Source: Methylococcaceae bacterium
Lineage (GTDB): Bacteria; Pseudomonadota; Gammaproteobacteria; Methylococcales; Methylomonadaceae
Assembly: GCA_016715325.1 (NCBI GenBank)
Contig: JADKAL010000010.1
Location: forward strand, 1 to 58,627
Reading direction: 5' to 3'
Length of the DNA: 58,627 nt
The notes beneath the pieces were generated by a model. That model was not told where the DNA came from. It did no database searches and saw nothing but the letters and a program-made list of their open reading frames with translations. Both the position numbers and the translations under genes were made by a program. Each line of letters opens with the position of its first letter. Positions within the stretch are counted from its first letter, which is position 1. Shown here one piece after another: positions 1 to 8,476 of the stretch.

Positions 1-127
1 ATCGATTTCCGCGGCGGTCAACAGCGTGTTGAAAGACAATTTACAAATCAGCGGCGATAGAATCTATATCGAATTCAGCAATTGTCCGGGAGAGTTTTGG
101 GGTTGGAACGGTTCGACCTTCGGCTAA
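1..127 (+). CDS. MIF-like / phenylpyruvate tautomerase family protein, C-terminal part
   Basis: Only the last 41 residues are inside the window, read in the frame that ends at TAA 125-127. The visible segment has the pattern of the macrophage migration inhibitory factor family: an alanine/asparagine helix, then DRIYIEFSNCPGEFWGWNGSTFG. The NWGWNGSTF-like tail is the family's hallmark end. Members of this family are small trimeric tautomerases. The catalytic N-terminal proline lies outside the window, so activity cannot be judged. It lies 47 bp before miaA on the same strand. Confidence 0.75.
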   Translation, partial: SISAAVNSVLKDNLQISGDRIYIEFSNCPGEFWGWNGSTFG

Positions 128-174
128 ACAGAACAGTTTAATAAACTTAATTCGCTACTTTTCGGTACCGGTAT

Positions 175-996
175 TTGAAAGCAGAAAGTGCTCTGCCGCC
201 CGCAATATTTTTGATGGGACCCACCGCTTCCGGGAAGTCGACCTTGGCTGTGCAGTTAGCGCAGAGCTTAGGCGGTGAAATTATCAGCGTCGATTCCGCT
301 TTGGTTTATCGGGAAATGAACATCGGCACGGCAAAGCCGACGCTTGTCGAAAGAGGCGGTATTCCACATCATTTGATCGATATTCTCGATCCATCGGACG
401 TGTTTTCAACCGGCCAATTTCGTGTGCAAACCTTGGAACTAGTGGCAGACATCTGCCAACGTGGACGAATCCCGATTTTAGTCGGCGGTACAATGCTCTA
501 CCCGGAATCGGCTGCGCGAATCCATCCGAACGATCCACAGCGAATCCAACGTGCTTTGGAGGTTTACGAAATCAGCGGTAAACCCTTGAGTGCTTTTTTC
601 ACCGAAGAACAGAGCCAAAAAATACCTTATCGGTTAATCAAACTTATCATTTCGCCTGCTGAACGCCAAACGTTGCACGATATAATCGCCAAGCGGTTTA
701 TGCACATGCTGGATCAAGGTTTTATCGAAGAAGTCGAAAGGCTTATCAAACGAGGCGATCTTAACGGAAAAATGCCGTCGATCAGAGCGGTCGGTTACCG
801 GCAGATTTGGGCGTATTTGCATGGAGAATACGATAAAACCGCCATGATAGAAAAGGGTATTGCGGCGACTCGCCAGCTTGCCAAGCGCCAATTTACTTGG
901 TTAAGAAGAGAAACCGAAGCATTTCAATTATTAACCGGCGATACGTTTCTACTTAAGAATGCACTGGCGACCATCAACAAAGCTTTGAATGATTAG
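175..996 (+). CDS. miaA: tRNA dimethylallyltransferase MiaA, with an internal in-frame gap
   Basis: MiaA transfers a dimethylallyl group to A37 of tRNAs reading UNN codons. The P-loop GPTASGKST, the following [17 protein letters not shown] segment, the GGTMLY motif and the C-terminal GYRQ and [14 protein letters not shown] motifs are all visible. The protein is 273 residues, whereas E. coli MiaA is 316. The missing part is one block: GGTMLY runs directly into [14 protein letters not shown] at about base 501, where the family has roughly 43 more residues (start of the tRNA-contacting insertion domain). The reading frame is kept. This is either a real deletion that probably impairs tRNA handling or an assembly collapse. 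The start is a TTG at 175; no better start leaves a complete P-loop strand. hfq, the common downstream neighbour, is not present. Confidence 0.85.
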   Translation: MKAESALPPAIFLMGPTASGKSTLAVQLAQSLGGEIISVDSALVYREMNIGTAKPTLVERGGIPHHLIDILDPSDVFSTGQFRVQTLELVADICQRGRIPILVGGTMLYPESAARIHPNDPQRIQRALEVYEISGKPLSAFFTEEQSQKIPYRLIKLIISPAERQTLHDIIAKRFMHMLDQGFIEEVERLIKRGDLNGKMPSIRAVGYRQIWAYLHGEYDKTAMIEKGIAATRQLAKRQFTWLRRETEAFQLLTGDTFLLKNALATINKALND

Positions 997-1109
997 TTTT
1001 GAGTTCATTACGGTTTGGGTGTATCTTTCAGTTTAGATGTTAATGAAATAGCAATTTTTTAAAACAGAGAAATGATTTCGCTAGTGAAATCAAAAGGGAG
1101 TAAAAAATA

Positions 1110-1808
1110 ATGACTTTCATGAAGAGATATTACATAACCTATCCGCTTTTTGTTTTTTTTCTGCTCGCATTATCCGGCTGCGGTTATAACACTTTGCAAA
1201 CTACGGACGAGCAGGTTAAAGCCGCATGGGCGGAAGTGCTCAACCAATATCAGCGCCGTGCCGATTTGGTGCCAAATTTAGTCAATGTTGTGAAAGGTTA
1301 TGCCGCACACGAGCAAGATGTGCTGACACAGGTAACAGAAGCTCGCGCCAAGGTCGGCGCAATTCAGGCGACCCCGGAATTGGTTAACGATGAAGAAGCT
1401 TTCAAGAAATTCATCGCCGCGCAAGGTCAAATGACGAGCGCACTCTCCCGATTAATTGCAGTCGCGGAAAATTATCCTCAATTGAAAGCCGACGGATTAT
1501 TCAGGGATCTGCAAGCGCAATTGGAGGGCACGGAAAACCGCATAACGGTGGCGCGGAATCGTTATATCGGTTCCATTAAAGAATATAACGTGACCGTGCG
1601 GACGTTTCCATCCAATCTGACCGCGATGGTTTTCGGATATAAGGTTAAACCGAGCTTTACGGTTGAAAACGAACAAGCGATTTCCGTTCCGCCTAAAGTG
1701 GACTTCGGAGCACCGGCGATTTCGCCGAATCCGGCTCCAGTAACGTCAATGCCGCCCACGACCGCTTTGCCGCCGCCAGTCGTGCAACCTGAACCGGCAA
1801 AACCATAA
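1110..1808 (+). CDS. lemA: LemA family lipoprotein
   Basis: A 232-residue LemA-type protein. Residues 1-23 form a lipoprotein signal ending in LSGC, with Cys24 as the predicted lipidated residue. The body (about 30-190) is a helical LemA domain with the typical WAEVLNQYQRRADLVPNLV start and a conserved ARNRYIGSIKEYN stretch. The last 40 residues are rich in Pro and Ala and probably disordered. A GGGAG ribosome site lies 9 bases before the ATG. It is followed within 10 bp by two TPM-domain genes, a very common LemA/TPM pairing in bacteria. The function of the family is poorly known; an envelope-associated role is inferred. Confidence 0.88.
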   Translation: MTFMKRYYITYPLFVFFLLALSGCGYNTLQTTDEQVKAAWAEVLNQYQRRADLVPNLVNVVKGYAAHEQDVLTQVTEARAKVGAIQATPELVNDEEAFKKFIAAQGQMTSALSRLIAVAENYPQLKADGLFRDLQAQLEGTENRITVARNRYIGSIKEYNVTVRTFPSNLTAMVFGYKVKPSFTVENEQAISVPPKVDFGAPAISPNPAPVTSMPPTTALPPPVVQPEPAKP

Positions 1809-1817
1809 TTTAAGACT

Positions 1818-2711
1818 ATGATGAAGCAACTTATCGTTCGGAATTACCCGCCGATACCGATGCTCCGGTTTTGTTTCGTTCTGTGTTTGCTTTGTTGGTG
1901 TACCTTACTCCAAGCCGGTCCGTATATTGAAATTCCGAAATTATCGGATCGAGTTACCGATCTAACCGGAACGCTGACGCCTGATGAGAAAAAGGCATTA
2001 GAGAATAAACTTGCCGATTTTGAAGCTAAAAAAGGCAGCCAAATAGCGGTATTGATTGTGCCGACGACCCAGCCTTCGGAAATTGAGGAGTTTGGGATAG
2101 AAGTGGCGGATTTATGGAGTTTAGGGCGTAAAGGAATTGACGACGGTCTGATTTTCATCATTTCGAAGGATGATCGCAAGCAAAGGTTCGAGGTCGGAAG
2201 AGGGTTGTCGGGTGTGATTCCCGACGCTGTTGCTAAACGCATCATAGCGGAAATCATTACGCCATATTTTCAAAAAGGAGATTTTGCCGGCGGCATCAAT
2301 GCGGGAATAGATAAAATCATAAGTTTGGTTGATAGCGAGCCGCTGCCCGCACCAAAACAAAAGCCTACGCAAAATAATGAAAACGGATTTATCTTTCTAC
2401 TCTTTGGCGGTTTATTTGCCGGATCTCTGCTCTCGTCGACTTTCGGACGAGTAGCCGGAGGCTTAATAGCGGGTGTAGGGAGCGGACTTATCGCTTATTG
2501 GGTACTAGGTTTTGGAATCGGTGCAATATTGATCGGTCTTATTGTTTTTTTCCTAATCAGTTCTCGCTTTTCCGGCGGTGGAGGCGGTTGGTCTAACGGC
2601 GGTGGCGGTTATTACGGAGGCGGCGGTCGCTGGGGCGGCGGCGGAAGCAGCAGCTCTTGGAGCGGCGGTGGCGGAACATTCGACGGGGGAGGCGCATCAG
2701 GATCATGGTAA
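1818..2711 (+). CDS. TPM-domain (YgcG-like) membrane protein with glycine-rich tail
   Basis: 297 residues. A hydrophobic signal or anchor (about residues 14-33) is followed by a TPM domain (about 38-175) with DRVTDLTGTLTPDEK, a QIAVLIVPTT strand, GRKGIDDGLIFIISKDDRKQRFEVGRGL and a downstream GDFAGGINAGI helix. Two or more membrane segments cover about 195-250. The C-terminal 45 residues are almost all Gly, Ser, Trp and Tyr, as in many YgcG homologues. It sits between lemA and a second TPM gene and overlaps the latter by 7 bp, so co-translation is likely. The family is linked to envelope or photosystem maintenance in other organisms; no catalytic role can be claimed here. Confidence 0.85.
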   Translation: MMKQLIVRNYPPIPMLRFCFVLCLLCWCTLLQAGPYIEIPKLSDRVTDLTGTLTPDEKKALENKLADFEAKKGSQIAVLIVPTTQPSEIEEFGIEVADLWSLGRKGIDDGLIFIISKDDRKQRFEVGRGLSGVIPDAVAKRIIAEIITPYFQKGDFAGGINAGIDKIISLVDSEPLPAPKQKPTQNNENGFIFLLFGGLFAGSLLSSTFGRVAGGLIAGVGSGLIAYWVLGFGIGAILIGLIVFFLISSRFSGGGGGWSNGGGGYYGGGGRWGGGGSSSSWSGGGGTFDGGGASGSW

Positions 2712-3211
2712 AACTGTCGCGTTGGCTTAAACATGCTTTCATGCCGCCGTGGTCCTGGCGGTTATCGTTTCCATCTCACATAGTGAAAGACATCGAAAAT
2801 GCCGTAAAGCAATCGGAATCGAGTCACCGCGGTGAGCTGCGTTTTGCTATCGAAAATGCTTTATCGCCGGGCTGGGTGTGGCGCGGGATGAGCGGTCGAC
2901 ATCGCGCGACGGAGATATTTTCAAATCTGCGGGTTTGGGATACGGAAGAAAATAGCGGCGTTTTGATATATATCCTGCTTGCCGACCGGGAAGTTCATAT
3001 TCTTGCCGACCGGGGAATTAATCGCCGGGTCGATCAATCGGAGTGGGACAGAATTGCCGGCATCATGCAAACGGAGTTCCGTAAAGGCGACTTTAAAAAA
3101 GGGGCTTTGTCGGGTATCGACGCGATTACCGATTTATTAACAACGCATTTTCCGGCGCGTTCGGAAAATCGTAACGAACTTCCGAATAGTCCGGTTATTA
3201 TCAAAAAATAA
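2705..3211 (+). CDS. Second TPM-domain protein, soluble type
   Basis: About 168 residues, starting at the ATG at 2705 that overlaps the stop of the previous gene. An upstream GTG-type extension would only add an unlikely Arg-rich run. The protein carries a TPM domain: HIVKDIENAVKQSESSHRGELRFAIENAL, then ATEIFSNLRVWDTEENSGVLIYILLADREVHILADRGI and the family's MQTEFRKGDFKKGALSGI helix. There is no signal peptide or clear membrane segment. As third gene of the lemA-TPM-TPM operon it probably acts with the other two at the inner membrane. Confidence 0.85.
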   Translation: MVKLSRWLKHAFMPPWSWRLSFPSHIVKDIENAVKQSESSHRGELRFAIENALSPGWVWRGMSGRHRATEIFSNLRVWDTEENSGVLIYILLADREVHILADRGINRRVDQSEWDRIAGIMQTEFRKGDFKKGALSGIDAITDLLTTHFPARSENRNELPNSPVIIKK

Positions 3212-3326
3212 TCGTTATTCTTTTCACTAAAACCGGTTCTTATTGTTCCGGCCTTTAACGTTCAAACATTTAAAGACCGGATCAATAGTAAAACAGTATC
3301 AATCGGCTAATACCAGATCGATACGA

Positions 3327-3566
3327 TTACCGTTTTAAGTTATCGATTCTAAAGTCATCCAGATAGAGAACAATCGCGCCGATCAGAAAACAGGCTAGAT
3401 GGCTGAAAGCCGGCGAACCTGGGAAAAAATAAATATCCAACAATCCCCATAAGCCGCGCCATATCATGATAATAGAAAAAATGATAACCAAAACATTCCC
3501 TGTTGGATGTAAGGTTTTAAATTCCTGCAGTTTGGGCGACTCTTTTATTTGTTTTAGTATCGTCAT
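3327..3566 (-). CDS. Small membrane protein, function unknown
   Basis: 79 residues. Two hydrophobic stretches are visible, at about residues 24-46 (NVLVIIFSIIMIWRGLWGLLDIYFF) and 52-68 (FSHLACFLIGAIVLYL), joined by a short loop with FPGSP. The N-terminus is charged and the C-terminus ends DDFRIDNLKR. The pattern resembles small two-helix conserved hypothetical proteins. It stands alone between two transcription units, about 115 bp after the TPM gene on the other strand. No function is proposed. Confidence 0.55.
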   Translation of the reverse strand: MTILKQIKESPKLQEFKTLHPTGNVLVIIFSIIMIWRGLWGLLDIYFFPGSPAFSHLACFLIGAIVLYLDDFRIDNLKR

Positions 3567-3728
3567 GTTGTTAGAGATAGTTATAACTGGATTTTAAACA
3601 TGCACATTTTATTTGAATACTCGATTCGAGATCAATTTTAAAGATTATCGTTAGTTAAGTCTTTAATAATCGATAGCCCATTGTTAATGGTTCAATTGGT
3701 GTTTTTAAATAGCTTTATTTTCAATTTC

Positions 3729-4952
3729 TTATTGATTTTGAAGAGGCTGAATGACTAGCGGTTGTTCCGAGATGGCGGGAGATAAAACAGTGCTTGCCGT
3801 TATTTCGGAGGCAATGGTGCTAATTGCTTCTTCAACCTTCGGACTTTGGAATTTTCTTTTAGGTGCTTCTGCGATTAACTTTAGCGCCTCGTCGCTTTGT
3901 ACTTTATCTAAAGCATTAGTAATTTCACGAACATCACCGTCCGCCGCATTTTCGGCATGCTCAAGCAGCACTTCCGTTGCCATAGGATTATCGACACCGC
4001 CCAAGGCGTTGATACAAAATTCCGCGGCAGGCGTATTGGGTGTTGCTTTATCGATGCAACCGCTCAAACTTTTGGTGGCTTTCGGATTGTGAATTTTACC
4101 GGACAGGCTATAAGCAATCGGCTGTCTGGAACGGGCGTATTGGATATTCGCCGAAGACAAACCTGTGGCGGAAATCGATTGCAAGAGTTGCTCGATACCG
4201 TTAGGCGCACCGACTTCAGCGATTGCCGTACCGATAGCGCTGAGAAGCGATTCGTCCGTAATCTCCGGATTCGACCAAGCAGCTTCCAACGTTGGAGAAA
4301 GCTCTTCATGAAAGCGTCCGTCCCACCGATTATCGCCGATGCGAGAGATAGCTTGTAAAATGAAGGCGTATAACGGCGATTCGGGGTCGAGCCCGGTTAA
4401 TTTAAGCAATTCGTTTAATGCTTCGGGTGTTGCGATTTCGGTTAATAAGTCGAGCAATAAGGCTTTATTTTCGAAGGGATAATCGGCGTCTTGCAACAAG
4501 GTTTGAATGTCTTGATAGACCGATGGATTCGAGTTTTTGCGTATGCGTCCAGCTAATAATGCGTTTACAATCGGTATTTGCTGCAATTCGCCCTGTTTTA
4601 AAAGTGTTTTCCAAGATTCCCACAATTGCGCAACATTTTGGTTTTTCAATGGGATTTTAGGTCCGATCGGAAATGTTGCCGTTTCGTTTTTTACCATCGG
4701 TTCGAAAATCGGCGGGATTTTATCGACACTTGTTCTATCTGCATCGCGGCTAATAGTTTGGAGCTGCCGATTACTCGAACTCATAGCTAAAACACGCTGT
4801 TTTGCCGTTGAATTAACCGTTGCTATATTGATTTTTTCTTGGGGCGAAAATAGCAAATCTAAATGCCGCGTTTCGCTGTCTCGCGGTAATGATGCAAGCG
4901 CTATGGTGTAAAGTAGGATAATGCAAAGACGGTTTATCAATTTAAGGGCCAT
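3729..4952 (-). CDS. Exported HEAT-like repeat protein, function unknown
   Basis: 407 residues. A hydrophobic N-terminal segment (about 5-22) suggests export or membrane anchoring. From about residue 105 the sequence is a series of amphipathic helices with recurring E/A/L patterns (for example ITDESLLSAIGTAIAEVGAPNGIEQLLQSI and NALGGVDNPMATEVLLEHAENAADGDVREITNAL). This is what HEAT/armadillo-like repeats look like, though no single repeat is a strong match. The gene overlaps the end of the upstream gene (4937-5893) by 16 bp, so the two are very likely co-transcribed. A scaffold role for its partner is a guess. Confidence 0.6.
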   Translation of the reverse strand: MALKLINRLCIILLYTIALASLPRDSETRHLDLLFSPQEKINIATVNSTAKQRVLAMSSSNRQLQTISRDADRTSVDKIPPIFEPMVKNETATFPIGPKIPLKNQNVAQLWESWKTLLKQGELQQIPIVNALLAGRIRKNSNPSVYQDIQTLLQDADYPFENKALLLDLLTEIATPEALNELLKLTGLDPESPLYAFILQAISRIGDNRWDGRFHEELSPTLEAAWSNPEITDESLLSAIGTAIAEVGAPNGIEQLLQSISATGLSSANIQYARSRQPIAYSLSGKIHNPKATKSLSGCIDKATPNTPAAEFCINALGGVDNPMATEVLLEHAENAADGDVREITNALDKVQSDEALKLIAEAPKRKFQSPKVEEAISTIASEITASTVLSPAISEQPLVIQPLQNQ

Positions 4953-5893
4953 TTCGCATTGACAAGCGTGTCAAGAGCGGCATTGATCTTTCTGCTTTGC
5001 GCCGGATGTGCTGCAATCCTAACTAAAGGGAACTCTTTAAATTCACTGTCGGCACGCATTGCCGAGAATATGTTCTTGTCCGTAATCCTGCCTTCGGAAC
5101 TCAGCGATAATAATCCGTTTATATTTTTACGGTCCTCAGTCGTTGTTTGTAAATAAGACAGCGCCGGTATCGCGGCATGTCCGTTGCCGATTAGCGTTAA
5201 GTTGAGATTCGGATGCCGGTTTAATAAGCCGAGTACAGCCGCCCGAATTTCAAAACCGAGATGGGTTTTCGAATAATGCGGTCGACTGTTAGCTAAGTAA
5301 TCTTTATCTACCAAGCTGTCGCGAATAAGCCCGTAGTAACCGAATGCGATCCGGTAACAGGCGGTACGATTAGATGTATCGAAAGAATCTTTATCCAGCA
5401 CAAAGCCGCCATAGACAACAGGACAACGGTTATTAAAGCGTTGCTTGACGAATTCATTCCAGACCGTGTGCTTCTCGTTAATATCGTGTAGAAGCAATAT
5501 GGCTTGGACCGGCGGGGTAGCTTGTTCCGATTTAACAAATTTAGCGCTAACTTTCCCGTTCTCATTCAGTTTTAAAGTGCAGAGAGGACCCAAACTGTTG
5601 TCGCATGCGCCTTCCCATCCGTCAAAACGGTATCCATCGTCGGCTAAAGCAAGAAGGCTAATGATTCTTTTAGAAAACGTTTGGATTTTGCAATGTTCCA
5701 TACAACCGAAGTTGTTTTCGACACTGCTGATTTTTCCACCTTTACTCTCGAAGATCTCCAATTCGAGTTGATACGCGTCCGCTTGATGGGCGTAAAAACT
5801 CAGCGATATTAAGAAAATCGAAAGCGCTTTCAAAATCTGGGTGTGTGTTATAAATCCCTGTCTTACATGGGAAAAACAGCGAATTAATCTCAT
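4937..5893 (-). CDS. Secreted protein: InlB-type B-repeat plus degenerate alpha/beta-hydrolase domain
   Basis: 318 residues with a signal-like hydrophobic region near 23-41. Residues about 43-122 contain YRFDGWEGAC and GKVSAKF, the pattern of divergent InlB B-repeat (List-Bact) modules, with Cys pairs around GCMEHC. The rest (about 130-318) reads like an alpha/beta hydrolase: a strand ending ILLLHDINEKHTVW, and a nucleophile-elbow position LTLIGNGHAAIPAL where a serine would be expected but glycine is seen. The catalytic serine therefore seems to be lost. It forms an overlapping pair with the HEAT-like gene downstream. A binding or inhibitory role is possible; nothing firmer can be said. Confidence 0.6.
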   Translation of the reverse strand: MRLIRCFSHVRQGFITHTQILKALSIFLISLSFYAHQADAYQLELEIFESKGGKISSVENNFGCMEHCKIQTFSKRIISLLALADDGYRFDGWEGACDNSLGPLCTLKLNENGKVSAKFVKSEQATPPVQAILLLHDINEKHTVWNEFVKQRFNNRCPVVYGGFVLDKDSFDTSNRTACYRIAFGYYGLIRDSLVDKDYLANSRPHYSKTHLGFEIRAAVLGLLNRHPNLNLTLIGNGHAAIPALSYLQTTTEDRKNINGLLSLSSEGRITDKNIFSAMRADSEFKEFPLVRIAAHPAQSRKINAALDTLVNAKWPLN

Positions 5894-6147
5894 GATGTAG
5901 TCCTAAAAATTAAGTTTATTAAACCATCATACCGGACAAAAAGACTCTCTGCGAGTGCAATTTTTCGTTAACAATTCGTTCACCATTCCTTTGATATGCT
6001 TTTGAATAATTAAAGGAAAATGATGAGTTGATCGTCGCGGTCTTTATTGTTAATTAGAGCTGACTTTTGATAAGTCAATTGCTGCAGAGTCTTTCAAAAC
6101 TTAACAAAACGGCTTATCGCGTATCGAAGGACTAGGTCATCGTTTCC

Positions 6148-6310
6148 TTTAACCGGTAGTGGGTTAAAACTTTGCTTTTTGATGAACTTGCTGGCTTCAT
6201 TCCGGTGATTCGTCTGTTTTTTGGAGTGACGAACCTATTATGCCCTTGAGGGTAAGATTTATCAGACCGGCCTACAACAAGGCGCAGGTTTAAACCACTA
6301 CCTTTTAACC
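6148..6310. repeat. MITE-like element with imperfect terminal inverted repeats
   Basis: In the 470-bp gap between 5893 and 6364, the sequence around 6148-6170 (core GGTAGTGGGTTAAAAC) recurs in inverted form at 6288-6310 (core GTTTAAACCACTACC). The arms are about 22 bp and enclose about 115 bp without an open reading frame. This suits a small non-coding mobile element or a REP-like structure. Only one copy is seen in the window, so mobility is not shown. The rest of the gap holds nothing I recognise. Confidence 0.4.
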
Positions 6311-6363
6311 AAAGCAGTAAATGCAGTAACAGTGACAATTCTCAATCTCACATAGGAAAAAGT

Positions 6364-6822
6364 ATGATCAAGATGAAATTAAGCTTTGCCGTAACTTTAA
6401 TGTTGCTTGGCATTTCAAACGCTAATGCAGGCAATCGGGCCGTCGAGATCGATATCGGCGGTATCGGACCGGCAGTCGATGCCGCTGCATTCGAAACCGT
6501 AAGACAAGTCGTCGGACATGCCGTTGCAACCGGGACGGTGGATAAATTCATCGTGAAAGGTTACGGCATTGAAGGTGGATTTTCGGCTTGCGCGCAAGCC
6601 GCACCAGGCGCAAAACCGTTCGGTTCTTTTGTGAAACAACTCAATTCGATAAAACCCAATCGTAATACCACCGCTTATTCTGTTAGACCGGTTGCGGCAT
6701 GTACCGACGAAGATCAAATCGTTTTTTGCACGCAAGAAGTCAAAATGTGTCCGGACGGCATAACCTATGTCGGACGCATCGCGCCGGGCTGTGGATTTGC
6801 GCCTTGTCCCGGCGAAAAGTAG
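6364..6822 (+). CDS. Small secreted cysteine-containing protein, function unknown
   Basis: 152 residues with a clear signal peptide ending near ISNANA-G (about residue 22). The middle (about 24-110) has no match I know. The last 35 residues carry a Cys pattern, CTQEVKMCPDGITYVGRIAPGCGFAPCP, often seen at the ends of exported proteins and reminiscent of Kazal-like or egg-shell Cys knots (C-x6-C-PDG-C-x4-C). It probably forms disulfides in the periplasm or outside the cell. It stands alone with the MITE-like repeat upstream. Confidence 0.65.
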   Translation: MIKMKLSFAVTLMLLGISNANAGNRAVEIDIGGIGPAVDAAAFETVRQVVGHAVATGTVDKFIVKGYGIEGGFSACAQAAPGAKPFGSFVKQLNSIKPNRNTTAYSVRPVAACTDEDQIVFCTQEVKMCPDGITYVGRIAPGCGFAPCPGEK

Positions 6823-7154
6823 AAAAATAACGTTAGTATTTTAAGCGCGGCTGGATTAAGGCTTCGCACCGGCTAAACGCTCAAATAGAATGGATTTATA
6901 GCCGAACGATGGGGAATATTATCGTCGATTTATCATAAACCTAAGTCGAAATACAGAATATTAAGCGGCTTCCGAGGATTGGCGATGTCTTACAACAAAG
7001 TCAGACAGGAGCTGTTCTATGATTCTTAATATTGTGTCCCTCTTTTACGCAGTTTTCGATTCGTTGCGGTGAGAACTACATTTTAATAGCAATCCAAACT
7101 TTAAAAGATCGAATTTTTTGTTAATTTTTTAATGGAACTTAGAGGTTTAACACC
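6823..7154. other. Intergenic stretch, no gene seen
   Basis: This 332-bp gap was read on both strands. It has no convincing reading frame, RNA gene or strong hairpin. It must contain the promoter of the lectin gene that starts at 7155, but no clear -35/-10 pair stands out. Confidence 0.4.
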
Positions 7155-8120
7155 ATGTACTTAAAAACAACTAAAAATAATCTCCATTCCGTAGCGATAG
7201 GTATTGTCGCACTGGCGTTGAGTAGCGGTGCGTTCGCAGATTCCAATAAGCTGCTGTGGACGACGAACGGACATTATTATCAACGTTTTGAACGAACATT
7301 TACTTACGATGAGTCGAAAGCCTACTGCGAAAGCTTAAGCGGGCATTTAGCCACTGTCACATCGGATCAAGAAACCGTATTTATCGGACAAAACTTGCTT
7401 ACTCCCGTCTCTTCATTCAATTACTATTATCTTGGCGCCAGCGATGCCGCACAAGAAGGCTTCTGGAAATGGATTACGGGGGAGTCTTGGAGCTATGTAA
7501 ATTTCGATAGCACCCAGCCCAGTAACGGCGCGGGAGAAAATTACCTGACCGTGCGCGGCGGTAGTGCTTCAGCCAGCTGGTTGTGGTATGACAGCCCCGT
7601 TTCATCTACCGGGGTTAACGGTCTTATCTGCGAATGGAGTTTTAACAATTACATCAGTGCGGCAGCGATTGGCGATTATAATGCAAATGGAAGCACCGAT
7701 ATTGCCGGATTATATGTCGATTATAAAACCGGACGGCATTTCGTAATTATTAGAGACGGCGCCACAAACACGGCGCTTAAACTTATCGGATTTGCTTTAA
7801 ACGACTCAGCTCCGCTGGGCATCGCTGCGATTTCAGACCTTAACGGCAATGGTGCACAAGAAGTCGCTGTTCTTTACAACGAAACAGCCACCGGTTTTTC
7901 TAAAGTCCACATTCGAGACAGTTTGAGCGGCGCGCTTCTTAAGAACTTTAACGTTTTAAATCCTACTTTAAAACCAAAAAGTATTACGCAATCACCGGAT
8001 TTAAACGGTAACGGATTTAGTGAGTTCACCGTAACCGGTGTTAATACGGTAACCGGTGGTACACGCGTCGAAATTCGCGACGGCAGCACTAACCTAATTA
8101 TCCAAGATGCTAATTTTTAA
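7155..8120 (+). CDS. Secreted C-type-lectin-domain protein with FG-GAP-like repeats
   Basis: 321 residues. A signal peptide ends at about residue 28 (SSGAFA-D). Residues about 33-165 form a C-type lectin-like domain: YYQRFERTFTYDESKAYCESLSGHLATVTSDQE, then YYLGASDAAQEGFWKWITGESWSYVNF, then ENYLTV and a final LICEW. The remainder (about 168-321) has three imperfect units with GDYNANGSTDIAGLY, SDLNGNGAQEVAVLY and PDLNGNGFSEFTVTG, which are FG-GAP/VCBS-like Asp-Asn-Gly calcium-loop repeats. The protein is likely extracellular and binds glycans or surfaces. It is a single-gene unit. Confidence 0.75.
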   Translation: MYLKTTKNNLHSVAIGIVALALSSGAFADSNKLLWTTNGHYYQRFERTFTYDESKAYCESLSGHLATVTSDQETVFIGQNLLTPVSSFNYYYLGASDAAQEGFWKWITGESWSYVNFDSTQPSNGAGENYLTVRGGSASASWLWYDSPVSSTGVNGLICEWSFNNYISAAAIGDYNANGSTDIAGLYVDYKTGRHFVIIRDGATNTALKLIGFALNDSAPLGIAAISDLNGNGAQEVAVLYNETATGFSKVHIRDSLSGALLKNFNVLNPTLKPKSITQSPDLNGNGFSEFTVTGVNTVTGGTRVEIRDGSTNLIIQDANF

Positions 8121-8161
8121 AGAAGCATAGGTCTGTTGCCGAGCTTTTTTATCAGCTAATA

Positions 8162-8230
8162 GATTCCGCCTCGTCGAGTTTTTGGTTACGCCTGATAAGG
8201 CTAATTGAAAGACTTGTTTCGGGCGGAATC
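8162..8230. repeat. Short inverted repeat in the gap before the phoP-like gene
   Basis: GATTCCGCC at 8162-8170 is repeated exactly in inverted form as GGCGGAATC at 8222-8230, with 51 bp between. It looks like an intergenic REP-type structure. The rest of the 356-bp gap (8121-8476) shows no gene. The promoter of the two-component operon should lie in its right half. Confidence 0.35.
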
Positions 8231-8476
8231 GATTGGTTATTGTTTTGTTAAGCGAGATCGCACCACATTCTGTTGATTAGGGCTTTAATGTTTAAACTTA
8301 AAGCGCACACGTAGCGCACTAAGCACTATCATCATAGAATGACATTCATTAATAAAAGCCACTTTGAAGAGATCGCTCTTAAAACCGTAAAACTGAGGTA
8401 AGATGATACGATTAATACCTCTTACGATTGCGGCGTTACACGAATAATTAACTTTCCAGGAACTGATTAAACGGCT

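Noticed and set aside
3248..3279. Terminator after the second TPM gene
   Set aside because: An imperfect dyad (CCGGCCTTTAA / TTTAAAGACCGG) is present but has no T-run on either strand.
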